Below are positions 11,059-22,720 of a DNA stretch of 64,000 bases, piece after piece. Every line of letters begins with the position of its first letter. Within the stretch, counting starts at the first letter, position 1. The position numbers and the translations under genes are program-made. The notes beneath the pieces are model-generated. The model was given only the letters and a program-made list of their open reading frames with translations, had not been told where the DNA came from and did no database searches. The DNA lies in assembly GCA_010909165.1 (NCBI GenBank), contig MU008165.1:744001-808000 (forward strand), read 5' to 3'. Origin of the DNA: Anthoceros angustus. Its lineage: Eukaryota > Streptophyta > Anthocerotopsida > Anthocerotales > Anthocerotaceae.

Positions 11059-12446
11059 GGCATCCGAGAATGAGCAACGATGAAATGGTCGAAATCCAAG
11101 AAGGTAATGATCATTTACGCCTCGCTAAATCCATTTTAGGTTGATAAATCCATGGCTAAAATGATTTTTCTCCGAGCGATCACAATAGTAGACCAACAAA
11201 CCTTAATGGCGATCGAACAATCATGTTCCCACCCATGGGGATCCGGATATGATGGCTGAAGTTGAAATCCCTCTCATTGAGATACGAAAAGTTGAGAAAG
11301 GTAGTACATTGCAATTATAATTGAACTTTCCATCAACATTTCTAATTGGATATATTTGATACAGTACTCACGGAGCACACTATGTTCACATCAATGGACA
11401 AAAAGGACTTGCAGCTCCTTTGCCAGGTGCACCTCAATTGGAAAAAATTAAAAAGGTAAAGACTTGATTCAACTTCTCTAGAACTATAGAACAAAAATAT
11501 AGGTATCAACTTACAATGGTTGTATATGGTTAGGATATTAAGAAGAATCTCCGAACAACTCAATTAGAGTTGGAAACAATGACTCGGTCCGAGGTTTAAT
11601 GGACATCGGATCTCAATTCGATCGATTTTGGAGGTAAACAACAAACATTTATTATATATGTATTTGTTTACATTAGAAGTACTAATATATTTTGTTTACA
11701 GTCTTCTTGAACAAGTAGCTGCAGCTAAGGAAATTAAGGAAAAATAGAAGCAATGGATGATAAAATCAACAACACGACCATCTCACATCGGTAATTGCTA
11801 TTGTATATTTGTAAATAATTAAATATATTTGTAACTAGTATTTTACTAATCATTCTGTTTTCAAAGGACAAAAGAGGAAAAAGGTGAGTCAAGATAATGC
11901 ACCGTATGGACCATCGAAGGAATTTGTCGACTTTGGAAAATGGATGGATAACTTTCGTATCCACAAGTCTTCCAAGATTTTAAAAATAGATATGTTCCCA
12001 TTTGGGAACATAGCCTCAAAGATCGACCAATCTGCAATGAAGATGGGTCGACAACCCTAGAGCGGTACATGGAGATCCGAAAAGTAAGTGTTATCGGTTT
12101 GTATTGTTTTAATAGTTTATTTGAATCGGTTTATGTAGTACTAATGAATATTTTGTGTTTTGGTAATGTAGAAATATCAGCCATTGAAAATAAGGAGCTA
12201 AAACCACGGACTTGTTGACTCGATGGAAGATCCGAAACTACAAAAACATTCAAAAGGTTAGTTGTAACAATTTTGATGTAAACAAGGAAAATATTGATAT
12301 TCGTATTTACCAAATATGCAAATTCTAACGTTGATACCTTTGCGAGCGTCCAATCACATTTCCGTAGTGTGGGAAATCTTCACAGCCATTGCCTCACATT
12401 AGTGAGAAAGGTATTCGAGCAAGATCTTCTTCGACTTGAAATGGAG
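11059..12446 (+). pseudogene. gene B, left copy: spliced coiled-coil protein of unknown family
   Basis: About eight short exons with GT-AG borders: 11059-11103, about 11220-11300, 11365-11455, 11534-11633, 11702-11790, 11867-12083, 12172-12256 and about 12312-12446. The first starts MASENEQ. A later exon contains the best conserved piece, EFVDFGKWMDNFR, followed in a shifted frame by VPIWEHSLKDRP. The last reads CLTLVRKVFEQDLLRLEMEV. Early exons are Lys/Glu/Leu-rich with coiled-coil character. Frameshifts and internal stops break several exons. The right arm holds the same exons on the minus strand. I do not recognise the family; it has no catalytic motif that I can see. Confidence 0.55.
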
Positions 12447-13852
12447 GTAAAATATTAACTCCTTTTTGTTTGTAGTTATCGAAGAATCAAAAGGAGTTGT
12501 TTGCACTATTTGAGGTTAGTATATCATATTTACGATGGTGAAATTATATATCTACGATGTTGACATTTACCATTGCTGCGAAATATTCCGTTTGAAATTT
12601 TTGAAATGATTAACTTTCTATCTGGACCGTACAATGAACAAAGAAGAAGTATTACGAAGGCAGGATCCGAAATCGCGGTGTACACCCTTCAACGCTGCGA
12701 GAAAGTTAGAAAAGAGAAATGCCAAAACCACGAAAGACAAGCGTGGCAGTAGTGAAAACTACGAAGTGCGAAGGTGAAAACTACGAAAGAGAGAAAAAAG
12801 ACTTCTAACTTGGTTGCACAAGGCAACAATTCTAAAGATGCGCAGGACCTCGGCTCATACCGGTGCGAAGTCGTGGCAGCGTCTCGGCTGACCTCGGCGC
12901 TCCCTTCGCCCGAGGCGAGCGGCTCGTCGGGCACGGCCCTGAAACGGTCTCGGCCTAGCGGCCTCGACCGTTCTCGTATAACCTTCGGCGTCCGTTCTAA
13001 TGTCTTCTTGACTCTGCGCTCGCTGTCACAAGCAGAGTCCTTCTCCCGGAGAATTGTCTCATCAATGTAGTGTGTGTGCGCAATTGAGCGATCTCCTCAA
13101 ACGTAAGGTGAAGATTAGAATCCGCGGTACGCTTTGTGACTTGGCCATCTCGATTTCCCTCCGCTGCTCCTTTGTACTCACCTTTGACCAGCAGGATCCA
13201 CGAGTTCGAGGGCGCATCCTGTTTGTCCGGGCTCGTTGCTTATGAAAGAATGCTCACAGATTGGAACAAGTGGCTCGAACTTTGGTGTGCATCCACTCCA
13301 CGCAGCTCCTTTGCGTGCACTGCCTTCTTCCTTTTGGTCTCTTACGGCGTTTTGGTTTTGTCTACATGCGGGGTTTCTTCTTCGATCACTGCCAATTCCT
13401 TCTTCTTGCGCCCACTTGCCATAGCTGCTGCACAGAAGCAGCGGTTGATTACGGTGACTACGGTTCTCCCTCAATGCAAAAAGGAGGTGAGGATGCCGCA
13501 GCACTTTGCGAAGTCACCCAGCGGCGCAATTGACAAAAATCTGACAAGCGGCGTGGGCGGGCCGTCCGGCGTTCCGGAAGTGGGCGCAACTCGCGAGGCT
13601 TGGTGAACGGTGTAGTCCGTGATGGGCGCTCCATTACGGTAAGGTTGAGGCCTAAAAGGTCGGGGCGGGGTTAAAAGCTGCGAGCGGTGATGGCCGCCAC
13701 GCGTTTAGGGTGTCCATTTTTACGGGAACCTAATTTTCGGCACCGCTTGCTTTGCCATGGTTTCGTAAAGCAGGTGCCCATGTTTTCCAGGCGTGGTGTT
13801 ACGTACTGCCTACATTAAATGATTCCGATACCAGCAGCAAAAGCATGACATT
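12447..13852. other. centre of the inverted unit, no supported gene
   Basis: This is the spacer between the two arms. 12774-13606 carries overlapping open frames of 98 and 156 codons on the plus strand and 108 on the minus, all Ser/Arg/Leu-rich without recognisable domains. A GC-rich part (12860-13000) loosely resembles the GC-rich blocks of the tandem units at 14.8, 16.5 and 18.9 kb in inverted orientation. I cannot support a gene here. Confidence 0.4.
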
Positions 13853-14150
13853 TATGTCACTTGACAAATGGCCGGCGTGGGATCCGACACTTGATAGGTA
13901 GATCTTCTCCAACGGTGAATGCTGGAAATATTCGGCTGAGCATCCGGTACTTGTTCTCCGATGTCTCATACTAATTTGCCCTCCTCCTTGTTTGTTGCTC
14001 TGGTTGGGTGGCTCGTTCGCGTTCGCGAGGCGTGAACGTCACACCATGCTCCACTCCACCCATACCGATGAGGATCTGAGGTAGCTTCAAAGCGATTGCT
14101 GCTCCTTCAATGTAGTTTGTATCCATTGGAGTCGTTGTTCGTAGTGGGTG

Positions 14151-14552
14151 TCATGCGGATCGGCAGTGCGGATGGGAGGAACTTGTCCATCTTGGTAATG
14201 TCTTGCACTCAACACGCATGCAGGCGAAAGGAGCATCCGGTGATCTATTTCCCATAAGCTTGCAAACTTTGCGAGCGGTAGGCGACCACATTCGAAGTGC
14301 TCTTTGTTGAAAAGCTACATGTTTCATAATTAAATGCGTGCGACCGGATGTTTTCCCTGTAAAATCAGCGGGGCATGCGGGTTTGCAATGGTAATCATCG
14401 CTGTCGGGCTGGATGACGATGAGCTTCACCTTATTGGCAAACATGCTTGCGAGCTCGAGTGCGAAGGACTCATCACCGCGTGCACCCCCTATGTGCCACC
14501 GGCCTCGGAACTTGAACTTGTATGCGGCTATGGAACTTAGCCCCAAAGCCAC
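14151..14552 (-). pseudogene. unidentified 133-codon frame, repeated in each tandem unit
   Basis: Open frame starting MALGLSSIAAYKFKFRGRWH and containing MKHVAFQQRALRMWSPTA. Degenerate copies occur on the minus strand at about 16290-15851 and 18640-18212, where the C-terminal half stays open in another frame (DADKFLPSRTPIRMTPTAV). It may be the 3' end of gene B or an unrelated gene. The indels between copies make it impossible to say which frame is real. No family recognised. Confidence 0.3.
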
Positions 14553-15000
14553 GAGGAGATGCCGCCCGCCCTCAGAAGTGAGCCATCAACGGGCAATGAG
14601 AGGTCTCTTTCGCCCTCCGTGTGTAGTTTTGGGTGCATCGGGGGAGCCGGATATTGTTGGCGACGACAACGTTCCCCACCCTCGATTCACCTCACGGGCT
14701 GCGGTGTACATATCATCCGAAGCCAATGGCCAGACATTGCGCCCTATGACGAGCTTGCGTTTCGTGAGAGCGGACGGGCGTCACGGCGAGCAGTCGGCCG
14801 TGAGGCGAGACAGTTCTAGGCGTCGCCCGGCAGCGTCCGTTCCACTGGCGTGGGAGGCGGTAAGTGCAGGGGCGAGGCGTGCGCTCATTGCGGGAGGCGG
14901 GGCCGAGATGCAGTAACTGGGCGGGTGCCTATACCACCCGGCTTATATGTCATTTCTCTCTCTCTTACGATCTTCCACCTTACTGTCATTTTGTTTTTTT

Positions 15001-15025
15001 AATCCTTTTACACAATAAAAGGATT
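15001..15025. repeat. perfect hairpin in tandem copy 1
   Basis: Inverted repeat with 10-bp arms AATCCTTTTA and TAAAAGGATT around a five-base CACAA loop. The same structure sits at 16731-16755 and 19046-19070 in copies 2 and 3 and is unchanged in all three although the surrounding sequence has many indels. It lies about 300 bases beyond the last gene B exon on the minus strand, so a role near the transcript end is possible. Confidence 0.6.
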
Positions 15026-15626
15026 ATCATCATCCTTGTCGTAATTAGGCTCTAATCAAAATAGTTTTGGTTAAATCACACATATTCTATTGGAGTAGAT
15101 GGAGTGTAATATGGTTACGTTGTCTTCTCTTGAATAGTACTTTTTGAGCTGCTGATTGTATGGTCCGGATAAATGTATAATCATTTTGAATATTTCATCA
15201 AGCGAGAATATTTACGCAATTTAAACCATTGTCGAATTCATATATAAAACTTATCTATTTTTAACTTTAGTACTCACCTCAAAGAGTGAAAACAACTCGT
15301 TTTGATTCTCCGATAACTACAAACAAAAAGTAAAAGTAATTAGTCATTTACCTCCATTTCAATTCGGAGAAGATCTTTCTTTGCATATACCTTTTCGACA
15401 AGCGTTAAACACGTCTTTGTGAAGATTCCCCACCTGCGGAAATGTGATCGTATGTTACGAAGAAACATAAACATTAGAATTTTCTTGGAATGCTTACCTT
15501 TCAAGATGTACCTTTTGAATATTTCTTCCATGAGAGACAACAAGTCTCGTTTTCAACTCCTTATTTTCAATTGCTGCCCCTATCTACGCATTCAATGCAT
15601 AAATTACATTACATAGAATTATATGT

Positions 15627-18105
15627 CCGCCAAATGGCGTCGGATCCGACACTTGATAGGTAGATCTTCTCCAATGAATGCTGGAAATATTACTAAGGCA
15701 TCCGGTAGCATTCTCCGATGTCTCTTACTAATTTGCCCTCCTCCTTGTTTGTTGCTCGGTTTGGTGGCTCGAAACGTGCGGCCACATGGCCCATGCTCCA
15801 CTCCACCCATACCGGCTGAGGAGAGGTAGCTTCAGGCGATTACTGCTCCTTCAATGTAGTTGTATCCATTTTGCGTTGTTCACGGCCGTGGGTGTCATGC
15901 GGATCGGAGTGCGAGATGGGAGGAACTTGTCCGCATCGGTAATGTCTTGCATTCCAAGCGACACCGCATGCGAAAGGAGCATCCGATCTATTTCCCATAA
16001 GCGCTTGCAAACTTTGCCAGGCAGTAAGGGAGCGACCACATTCGAAGTGCTCTTTGTTGAAAAGCTCTGTGTTTCATAATTCGTGCGACTGTTCCGGATG
16101 TTTTCCTAGCAACTGTTCCCGTCACTGGGGCATGCGGGTTTGCAATGGTAATCATCGCCTGTCTGGCTGGATGACGATGAGCTTCACCTTGTATTCAGCA
16201 AACTTGCTTTCGAGTGAAGGACTCATCACCATTCGCGTGCACCCCCTATGTGCCACCGGCCTCGGAACTTGAACTATGCGGCTATGGAATCCAAAGCCAC
16301 GAGGAGATGCCGCCCTCGAGTGAGCCATCAACGGGCAATGAGAGGTCTCTTTGCCCTCCGTGTAGTTTTGGGTGCATCGGGAGCGGATATTGTTGGCGGC
16401 GACACGTTCCCACCCTCCCGATTCACCTCACGGGCTGCGGTGTACATATCATCCAAGCCAATGTCGGAGACATTGCGACTGAGCGAGCTTGCGTTTCGTA
16501 TTAGGGCCGGACGGCGGGCGTCACGGCCGAGAAACGGTCGGTGAGGCCGGGAGGCCGTCGCCTGCGTCCGTTCCTAAGCGTAAAGGGCGGCGAGTGCGGG
16601 CGAGCGTGCCTCATTGCGAGCCGGCGGGAGGCGGGAGTCTGCTATATAGGTGGTGCCTATACCACCCGGCTTATATGTCATTTCTCTCTCTCTTCTGATA
16701 ACTTCCCTTCACTCATCATTTTTGTTTTTCAATCCTTTTACACAATAAAAGGATTATCTTAAATCCTTATCGTAATTAGGCTCTAATCAAAATAGTTTTG
16801 GTTAAATCACACATATTCTATTGGAGTAGATGGAGTGTAAAATGGTTCGGTTGTGTCTCTCTTGAATAGTACTTTTGAGCTGCTGATTGTATGGTCCGGA
16901 TAAATGTATAATCATTTCGAATATTTCATCAAGCGAGAATATTTACGCAATTTAAACCATTGTCGAATTCATATATAAAACTTATCTATTTTTAACTTTA
17001 GTACTCACCTCAAAGAGTGAAAACAACTCGTTTTGATTCTTGATAACTACAAACAAAAAGTAAGTAATTAGTCATTTACCTCCATTTCAATTCGGAGAAG
17101 ATCTTTCTTTGCATATACCTTTTCGACAAGCGTTAAACACGTCTTTGAAGATTCCCCACCTGCGGAAATGTGATCGTATGTTACGAAGAAACATAAACAT
17201 TAGAATTTTCTTGGAATGCAAGCGGATATTACCTTTCAAGCGATGTACCTTTTGAATATTTTTAGTTGTCTCGGTTCTTCCATGAGAGACAACAAGTCTG
17301 TTTTCAACTCCTTATTTTCAATTGCTTTATCTACGCATTCAATGCATCTGAATTACATTACATAGAATTATATGTAATGAAAATAATAGAGAAAAGAGTT
17401 ATCGCGCTTACTTGCTTGGATCATGCATCTTGCTTTCGAATGTTGGGTTGGACCCATCTTCATTCAAGATGGGCTGTACTTGCTCTTTTAGACTATGCTC
17501 CCAAATTCGAATACTTATCTTTAAAGTCTTGAAAAGTGGTGGATATTGAAAATTGCTCATCCACTTTCCAAACTCGGTGAACTCAAGTGACGTAAGTTGG
17601 TCCATCCTCCTGAAGTCATCAATTTTCTCTTTTTGCACGATCAAAACCAAAATCATTACTTTCTTAAACCAAAATCATATTAATCCAAATTATATACATT
17701 ATACATTTTGTATACGATTGGAGATGGCTGCGTTGTCAATGTTGTTGTCAATCTTATCGACTTTGTCCTTTATATTTTTGCGGCTTGTTTTCCGGCGTAA
17801 TGCCAGTTATAAGAAGGTAAATGTGAAGCAAAGAAAAGGTATGAATGTAATTTGATTACCTCATCTTGCTGGATTGAACTTTGATATCCCTCAACATTGT
17901 TTGCATTGAAATCGGTGTCCATTAAACCTTTCCACAAGTGTGCGTTTCTCAATTGAAAATTTGTTCAAGGTTCTTTTTGATATCCTGCGAGATAAATTTA
18001 GGGTTAAGATTTTGGATTTGAGCATAATTAGATCAAGTTTATGAAATTAAAAGTGCTTACCTTCTTTATCTTATTCAATCGGGCATCTATAAAGATGCTT
18101 AAGGT
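15627..18105. repeat. tandem triplication, copy 2
   Basis: Same order as copy 1 but extends further, to AAGATGCTTAAGG, taking in the gene B exon with FGKWMSNFQYPPLFK (17656-17408) and the next upstream exon (about 17950-17860, DIKV..SIQQDE). It joins copy 3 at CTTGTTTGT. That nonamer occurs both near the start of this unit (15744) and at the end of copy 3 (20418), so the duplication has a 9-bp microhomology junction. The hairpin is at 16731-16755. Confidence 0.8.
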
Positions 18106-20417
18106 CTTGTTTGTTGCTCGGTTTGGTGGCTCGAAACGTGCGGCCACATGGCCCATGCTCCACTCCACCCATACCGGCTGAGGAGAGGTAGCTTCAGGCG
18201 ATTACGCTCCTTCAATGTAGTTGTATCCATTTTGCGTTGTTCACGGCCGTGGGTGTCATGCGGATCGGAGTGCGAGATGGGAGGAACTTGTCCGCATCGG
18301 TAATGTCTTGCATTCCAAGCGACACCATGCCTGAAAGGAGCATCCAGCGATCTATTTCCCATAAGCGCTCAAACTTTGCACCAGCGGTAAGGAGGCGACC
18401 ACATTCAAGTGCTCTTTGTTGAAAAGCTACCTGTTTCATAATTCGATAAATTTATTCGGATGTTTTTCCTAGCAACTGCGTCAAAGGGCATGCGGGTTTG
18501 CAATGGTAATCGCTGCTTTATGGCGGATGATGAGCTTCACCTTGTATTCAAATAAACTTGCAGGCCAGTGAAGGACTCATCACCATTCGCGTACCCCTAT
18601 GTGCCACCGGCCTGAACTTGAACTTGGCGCTATGGAACAGCCCCAAAGCCACGAGGAGATGCCGCCATGCAGTAGCCATCAACGGGCAATGAGAGGTCTC
18701 TTTACAGCCCTCCGTGTAGTTTTGGGTGCGAGGATATTGTTGGCGGCGACAACGTTTCCCACCCTCCCGGTTCACCTCACGGGAGCAGTGCATATCATCC
18801 CCAATGCCGAGACATTGCGACTGTAATGACTTCGTGGTATTAGAGCGGACGCGGAGGCGTCACGGCGAGCAGTCGTGGTGAGGCGTGGACCGTCGCACGC
18901 GTCCGTTCAGCGTAGGGAGGCGGCGAGTAGGCCGAGCGCTCATTCGGCAGGCGGGCGGGAGTCTGTGAAGTATAGACTGGTGCCTACCACCCGGCTTATG
19001 TCATTTCTCTCTCTCTGATCTTCGCCTTGTCATTTTTGTTTTTCCAATCCTTTTACACAATAAAAGGATTATCTTAAATCCTTTTGTCGTAATTAGGGTG
19101 TAATCAAAATAGTTTTGGTTAAATTCACACATATTCTATTGGAGTAGATGGAGTGTAAAATGGTTCGTTGTCTTCTCTTGAATAGTACTTTTTAGCTGCT
19201 TTTGTATGGTCCGATAAATGTATAATCATTTGAATATTTCATCAAGCGAGAATATTTACAATTTAAACCATTGTAATTTCATATAAAACTTATCTATTTT
19301 TAACTTTAGTACTCACCTCAAAGAGTGAAAACAACTCGTTTTGATTCTCATAACTACAAACAAAAAGTAAAAGTAATTAGTCATTTACCTCCATTTCAAT
19401 TCGGAGAAGATCTTTCTTTGCATATACCTTTTAGACAAGCGTTAAACACGTCTTTGTGAAGATTCCCCACTGCGGAAATGTGATCGTATGTTACGAAGAA
19501 ACATAAACATTAGAATTTTTTGGAATGCAAGCGGATATTACCTTTCAAGCGATGTACCTTTTGAATATTTTCGTTGTCTCCGGTTCTTCCATGAGAGACA
19601 ACAAGTGCATCGTTTTCAACTCCTTATTTTCAATTGCTGCTATCTACGCATTCAATGCATACGAATTACATTACATAGAATTGTAATGAAAATAATAGAG
19701 AAAAGAAAGTTATTTGACTTACTTGCTTGGATCATCTGTCTTTGCTTTCGAATGTTGGGTTGGACCCATCTTCATTCAAGATGAATGTACTTGCTCTTTT
19801 AGACTATGCTCCCAAATTGCGGCATACTTAGTTTTAAAGTCTTGAAAAGTGGTGGATATTGAAAATTGCTCATCCACTTTCCAAACTCGGTGAACTCAAG
19901 TGACCCGTAAGTTGGTCCATCCTCCTTGAAGTCATCAATTTTCTCTTTTTGCACGATCAAAACCAAAATCATTACTTTCTTAAACCAAAATCATATTAAT
20001 CCAAATTATACATACATTTTGTATACACGATTGGAGATGGCTTGTCAATGTTGTTGTCAATCTCATCGACTTTGTCCTTTATATTTTTGACTTGTTTTCC
20101 GGCGTACGTAGTTATAGAAGGTAAATGTGAAGACAAAGAAGGTATGAATGTAATTTGATTACCTCGATCTTGCTGGATTGAACTTTGATATCCCTCAACA
20201 TTGTTTGCATTGAAAATCGGTGTCCATTAAACCTTTCCACAAGTGTATCGTTTCGGCTCAATTGTTGTTGAAGGTTCTTTTTGATATCCTGAGAGATAAA
20301 TTTAGGGTTAAGATTTTGGATTTGAGCATACTTAGATGAAGTTTATGAAATTAAGAGCATTGCTTACCTTCTTTATCTTATTCAAGCTGGCGGGCATCTC
20401 GCAAAGATGCTTAAGGT
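18106..20417. repeat. tandem triplication, copy 3
   Basis: Starts at the CTTGTTTGT junction and repeats copy 2 with numerous small indels. It then continues without a break into the 5' exons of right-arm gene B, so this is the copy still attached to the rest of the gene. The hairpin is at 19046-19070. The period between copies 2 and 3 is about 2.36 kb. Confidence 0.8.
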
Positions 20418-20751
20418 CTTGTTTGTCCATGAGAGAACATTGTGTGCTCATGAGGCGCAACCCGGGTTTTGTTAGACTCGACCGAGAACATACAGGACTA
20501 ACAATCATTTTTCACGAATACCTTTTCTCGATCTTTCTTATCTCCGGTGGTGGTTCAAACTGCGTTAGCGTCATATCTGGATCCCCATGGGTGGGAAGTA
20601 ATTTGTAGTGGCGCTCACGGTGGCGTCATGTAGTTCTTGTCTGCGGGGGTTGACACAATAAATATTAGTAAAAGTAAAAGCAAAGTAAAAACGTAAATCA
20701 ACAAGTACCTTCTTGGATTTGAAAATCGTTATTGCTTTGTTTCGATTCCAT
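18990..20751 (-). pseudogene. gene B, right copy: spliced coiled-coil protein of unknown family
   Basis: Minus-strand counterpart of 11059-12446. Start MESKQSNNDFQIQE at 20751, donor at 20708. Next come an exon with PPPEIRKIEKR (about 20640-20540), an exon reading STQCSLMDKQDLKHLCEMP (about 20455-20370), DIKKNLQQQLSRNDTLVERF and on to SSKIE (about 20290-20165), KNIKDKVDEIDNNIDKPSP (about 20090-20040), the FGKWM exon (about 19950-19740) and the LEMEV exon (about 19520-19390). The intron phase and order match the left copy. Coiled-coil character dominates the first half. It is broken in places. Partial 3' copies exist in the two neighbouring tandem units. Confidence 0.55.
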
Positions 20752-21484
20752 CACATTCAAAGCGAAAGCCATCGAACATGATCAAGTCAAACGCATCAAC
20801 GCGTCGGCGTCAAAAACACAAGGCGCGCCGCGCGCAAAAGCGACATTGAGCAAGGCATTGCTTACGTCCACGAAGCGTTGCTTCACGAAACCAATTGTTC
20901 GTGATCACGCATCAATTTTGTTAAAAATGTTCACCAATCATAAAATAGAAGGAAGCAATAAGCGCGAATATGTTTTCAAGACACGCACACAGATTGCATG
21001 CATGTTTTTACGAGGATAGCAAAGTTTTGGCTGACTCAAAGATCGAGACTCTTTTGCACAGACCCCTTACCTTTGCTTTACCCAACAATAGTTTCCCAGT
21101 AAGCCCAACCCTCCGGACACGTCGTTGAAATAAACCATAGAATTATTGAGACGTGCACACTAGGATGGCGCCTTCTTGCGTGACCTTTGCTTGAATTCTG
21201 GAGGAGGAGAGGGCGTGAGTTTATTAAGTGCATGACAAATGTAACACATTGAAAACACTAGCCATCAAAGACTCCATGCGGTTTACCAATCATGCCCAAC
21301 AAATGAGACCAATTTAGATTTACAAACTGGTCCTTTTCGGCATGTAGAAACTTGAGAGTAACCCTCGGCAACACGAAAAAAGGCTTGACGCGTGTAATTA
21401 TGGCAAAAGCAGAAGAGCCTCTCGGCTTACACCTCGGGTAAGCAACCGGTGGAACCCCTACGATCGGATGCACATCGAGACCGC
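20752..21484. other. upstream of right gene B, no supported gene
   Basis: Contains a 95-codon plus-strand frame (20732-21019) overlapping the gene B start on the opposite strand, with Lys/Ala/Arg-rich sequence and no domain, and a 71-codon minus frame. I regard both as chance. The region probably holds 5' leader or promoter of gene B. Confidence 0.35.
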
Positions 21485-22370
21485 GAAGGAAGAGGATACT
21501 TTCAGGACAAACCAGTGAGAAAAGAATAGTGAAACAATGTGAGAAAACAAAAGAGCAACATTAGTAACTCACGGTCACTCGGTAGCGTGCAGGACACAGA
21601 AACAAGCATGTGACGGGCAGGTGGAACAAAGGAGCACCACAACCCACAAGAGAACATTTCCGGCTAACTCCTTGGCGGTGCAAAGGCACAGCGGTCGGAT
21701 CGGACCAAAAGTGGCGGGGCGGAGAGGACGATGTGGGTCGGTGGGCTCAATAGCCACGTGGACGTGAAGGCGTGACACCATAAGAGGCGTGCGTGAGTTC
21801 GAAGGGGAGTCAAAAACCTGAAGTGATGGCTGAATCAACGGAAAGGAGCGAAGGCGTGTGGGTTCTCGAGCTTGAGGTTCTCCAGCGTCGGTTGAGCTTG
21901 AACCCGCTCCCAAAAACTCGAGAAGTCGGGCGCAGCAGGCGGAGGACCCTGTGGATGCCTGAGTGAGAAAGGAAGAGGAGCCAGCGGGACAAACCAGTGA
22001 GAAAAGAATAGTGAAACATTGGAGCAAAACTAGAGCAACATAGCAAGTAACTCTGGCTCGGCGGTAGTGATGAGACAGAGTGGCAGGCGGCAAAAGCACC
22101 ACAACCCACAAGAGGACATTTCAACTCCTGGCGGTGCAAGGCTAAGCGTGGTGGATGGCCAGCGGAAGGCGGGCGGTGTGGGTGTGAAGCTCAATAACGG
22201 TGGACGTGCTGCCCAAGGCGTGACACCATACAGGCGGGTATGAGTTGAAGCGTCAAAAACCGGTGATCTGAATCAAGAGCACGGCGTCAAGGGTTCTGAT
22301 TCGGTTCTCCAGCGTGGTTGGAGCTTGAACCCAGCTCCCTTCGTGAGGCTAAGGACCTTGATGGAATGCG
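21485..22370. repeat. 482-bp tandem duplication in the right arm
   Basis: ACAAACCAGTGAGAAAAGAA occurs at about 21507 and 21990. Much of the next 400 bases is repeated with many indels, including CCACAACCCACAAGAG, GGCGTGACACCATA and TTGAGCTTGAACCC. A 178-codon minus-strand frame crosses the duplication but its content follows the repeat and has no recognisable domain. Confidence 0.7.
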
Positions 22371-22489
22371 GCGCCATAGCGAGCGAGATTGGCTCCAGGC
22401 GTTTAGCGCCATAGCGTAGAGATGGGCGGTGTGGAAGGAAGCGGCTTGAGATGCGTCGTGGGAGAAGGGTAGGATCGGCAATAGTTATG

Positions 22490-22720
22490 TTGTTTAAGTA
22501 GGCCTTAAGGGTTCTTTCTTCTTTGTGCGGCCAGGATGTCGGGCTTGATAGCCTTTGAGGTTCGGAGGCTAGGTTTGGAGGGTCAGCTAGGTTTGGAAGT
22601 AGGCGGCGTTGGCCATCGTGTTCCAGGTAGGTTTGGTATTGAGTTCGAAGTCTAGGTTTGGAAATTTTGAATTAGGTTTGGTGTCGCGAGAAACCTAGGA
22701 TTTCAGTCTAGGTTCTGTTC
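22490..22720 (-). promoter_or_regulatory. right-arm leader with AGGTTTGG repeats
   Basis: Seven or so copies of (C)TAGGTTTGG or close variants within 200 bases. This is the inverted counterpart of 9296-9470, where the complement CCAAACCTA is repeated downstream of a TATA box. A TATA box is not evident on this side. Probable leader of the right gene B, read leftward. Confidence 0.4.

Larger units (their letters stand above)
13853..15626. repeat. tandem triplication, copy 1
   Basis: Begins near GGATCCGACACTTGATAGG (about 13880) and ends at ACATAGAATTATATGT before copy 2 repeats the same GGATCCGACACTTGATAGG at 15650. It contains the 3' exons of gene B on the minus strand (15543-15340, including SHFRRWGIFTKTCLTLVEKV), a GC-rich block, a hairpin at 15001-15025 and the minus-strand frame at 14552-14151. 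It lacks the 5' exons of gene B. TATGTC is shared by the sequences flanking the junction. Confidence 0.8.

Noticed and set aside
21575-22111. 178-codon minus-strand ORF, hydrophobic with many Ser and Cys
   Set aside because: It spans a tandem duplication, is not preserved in the second unit, has no domain and its start lies inside the repeat.
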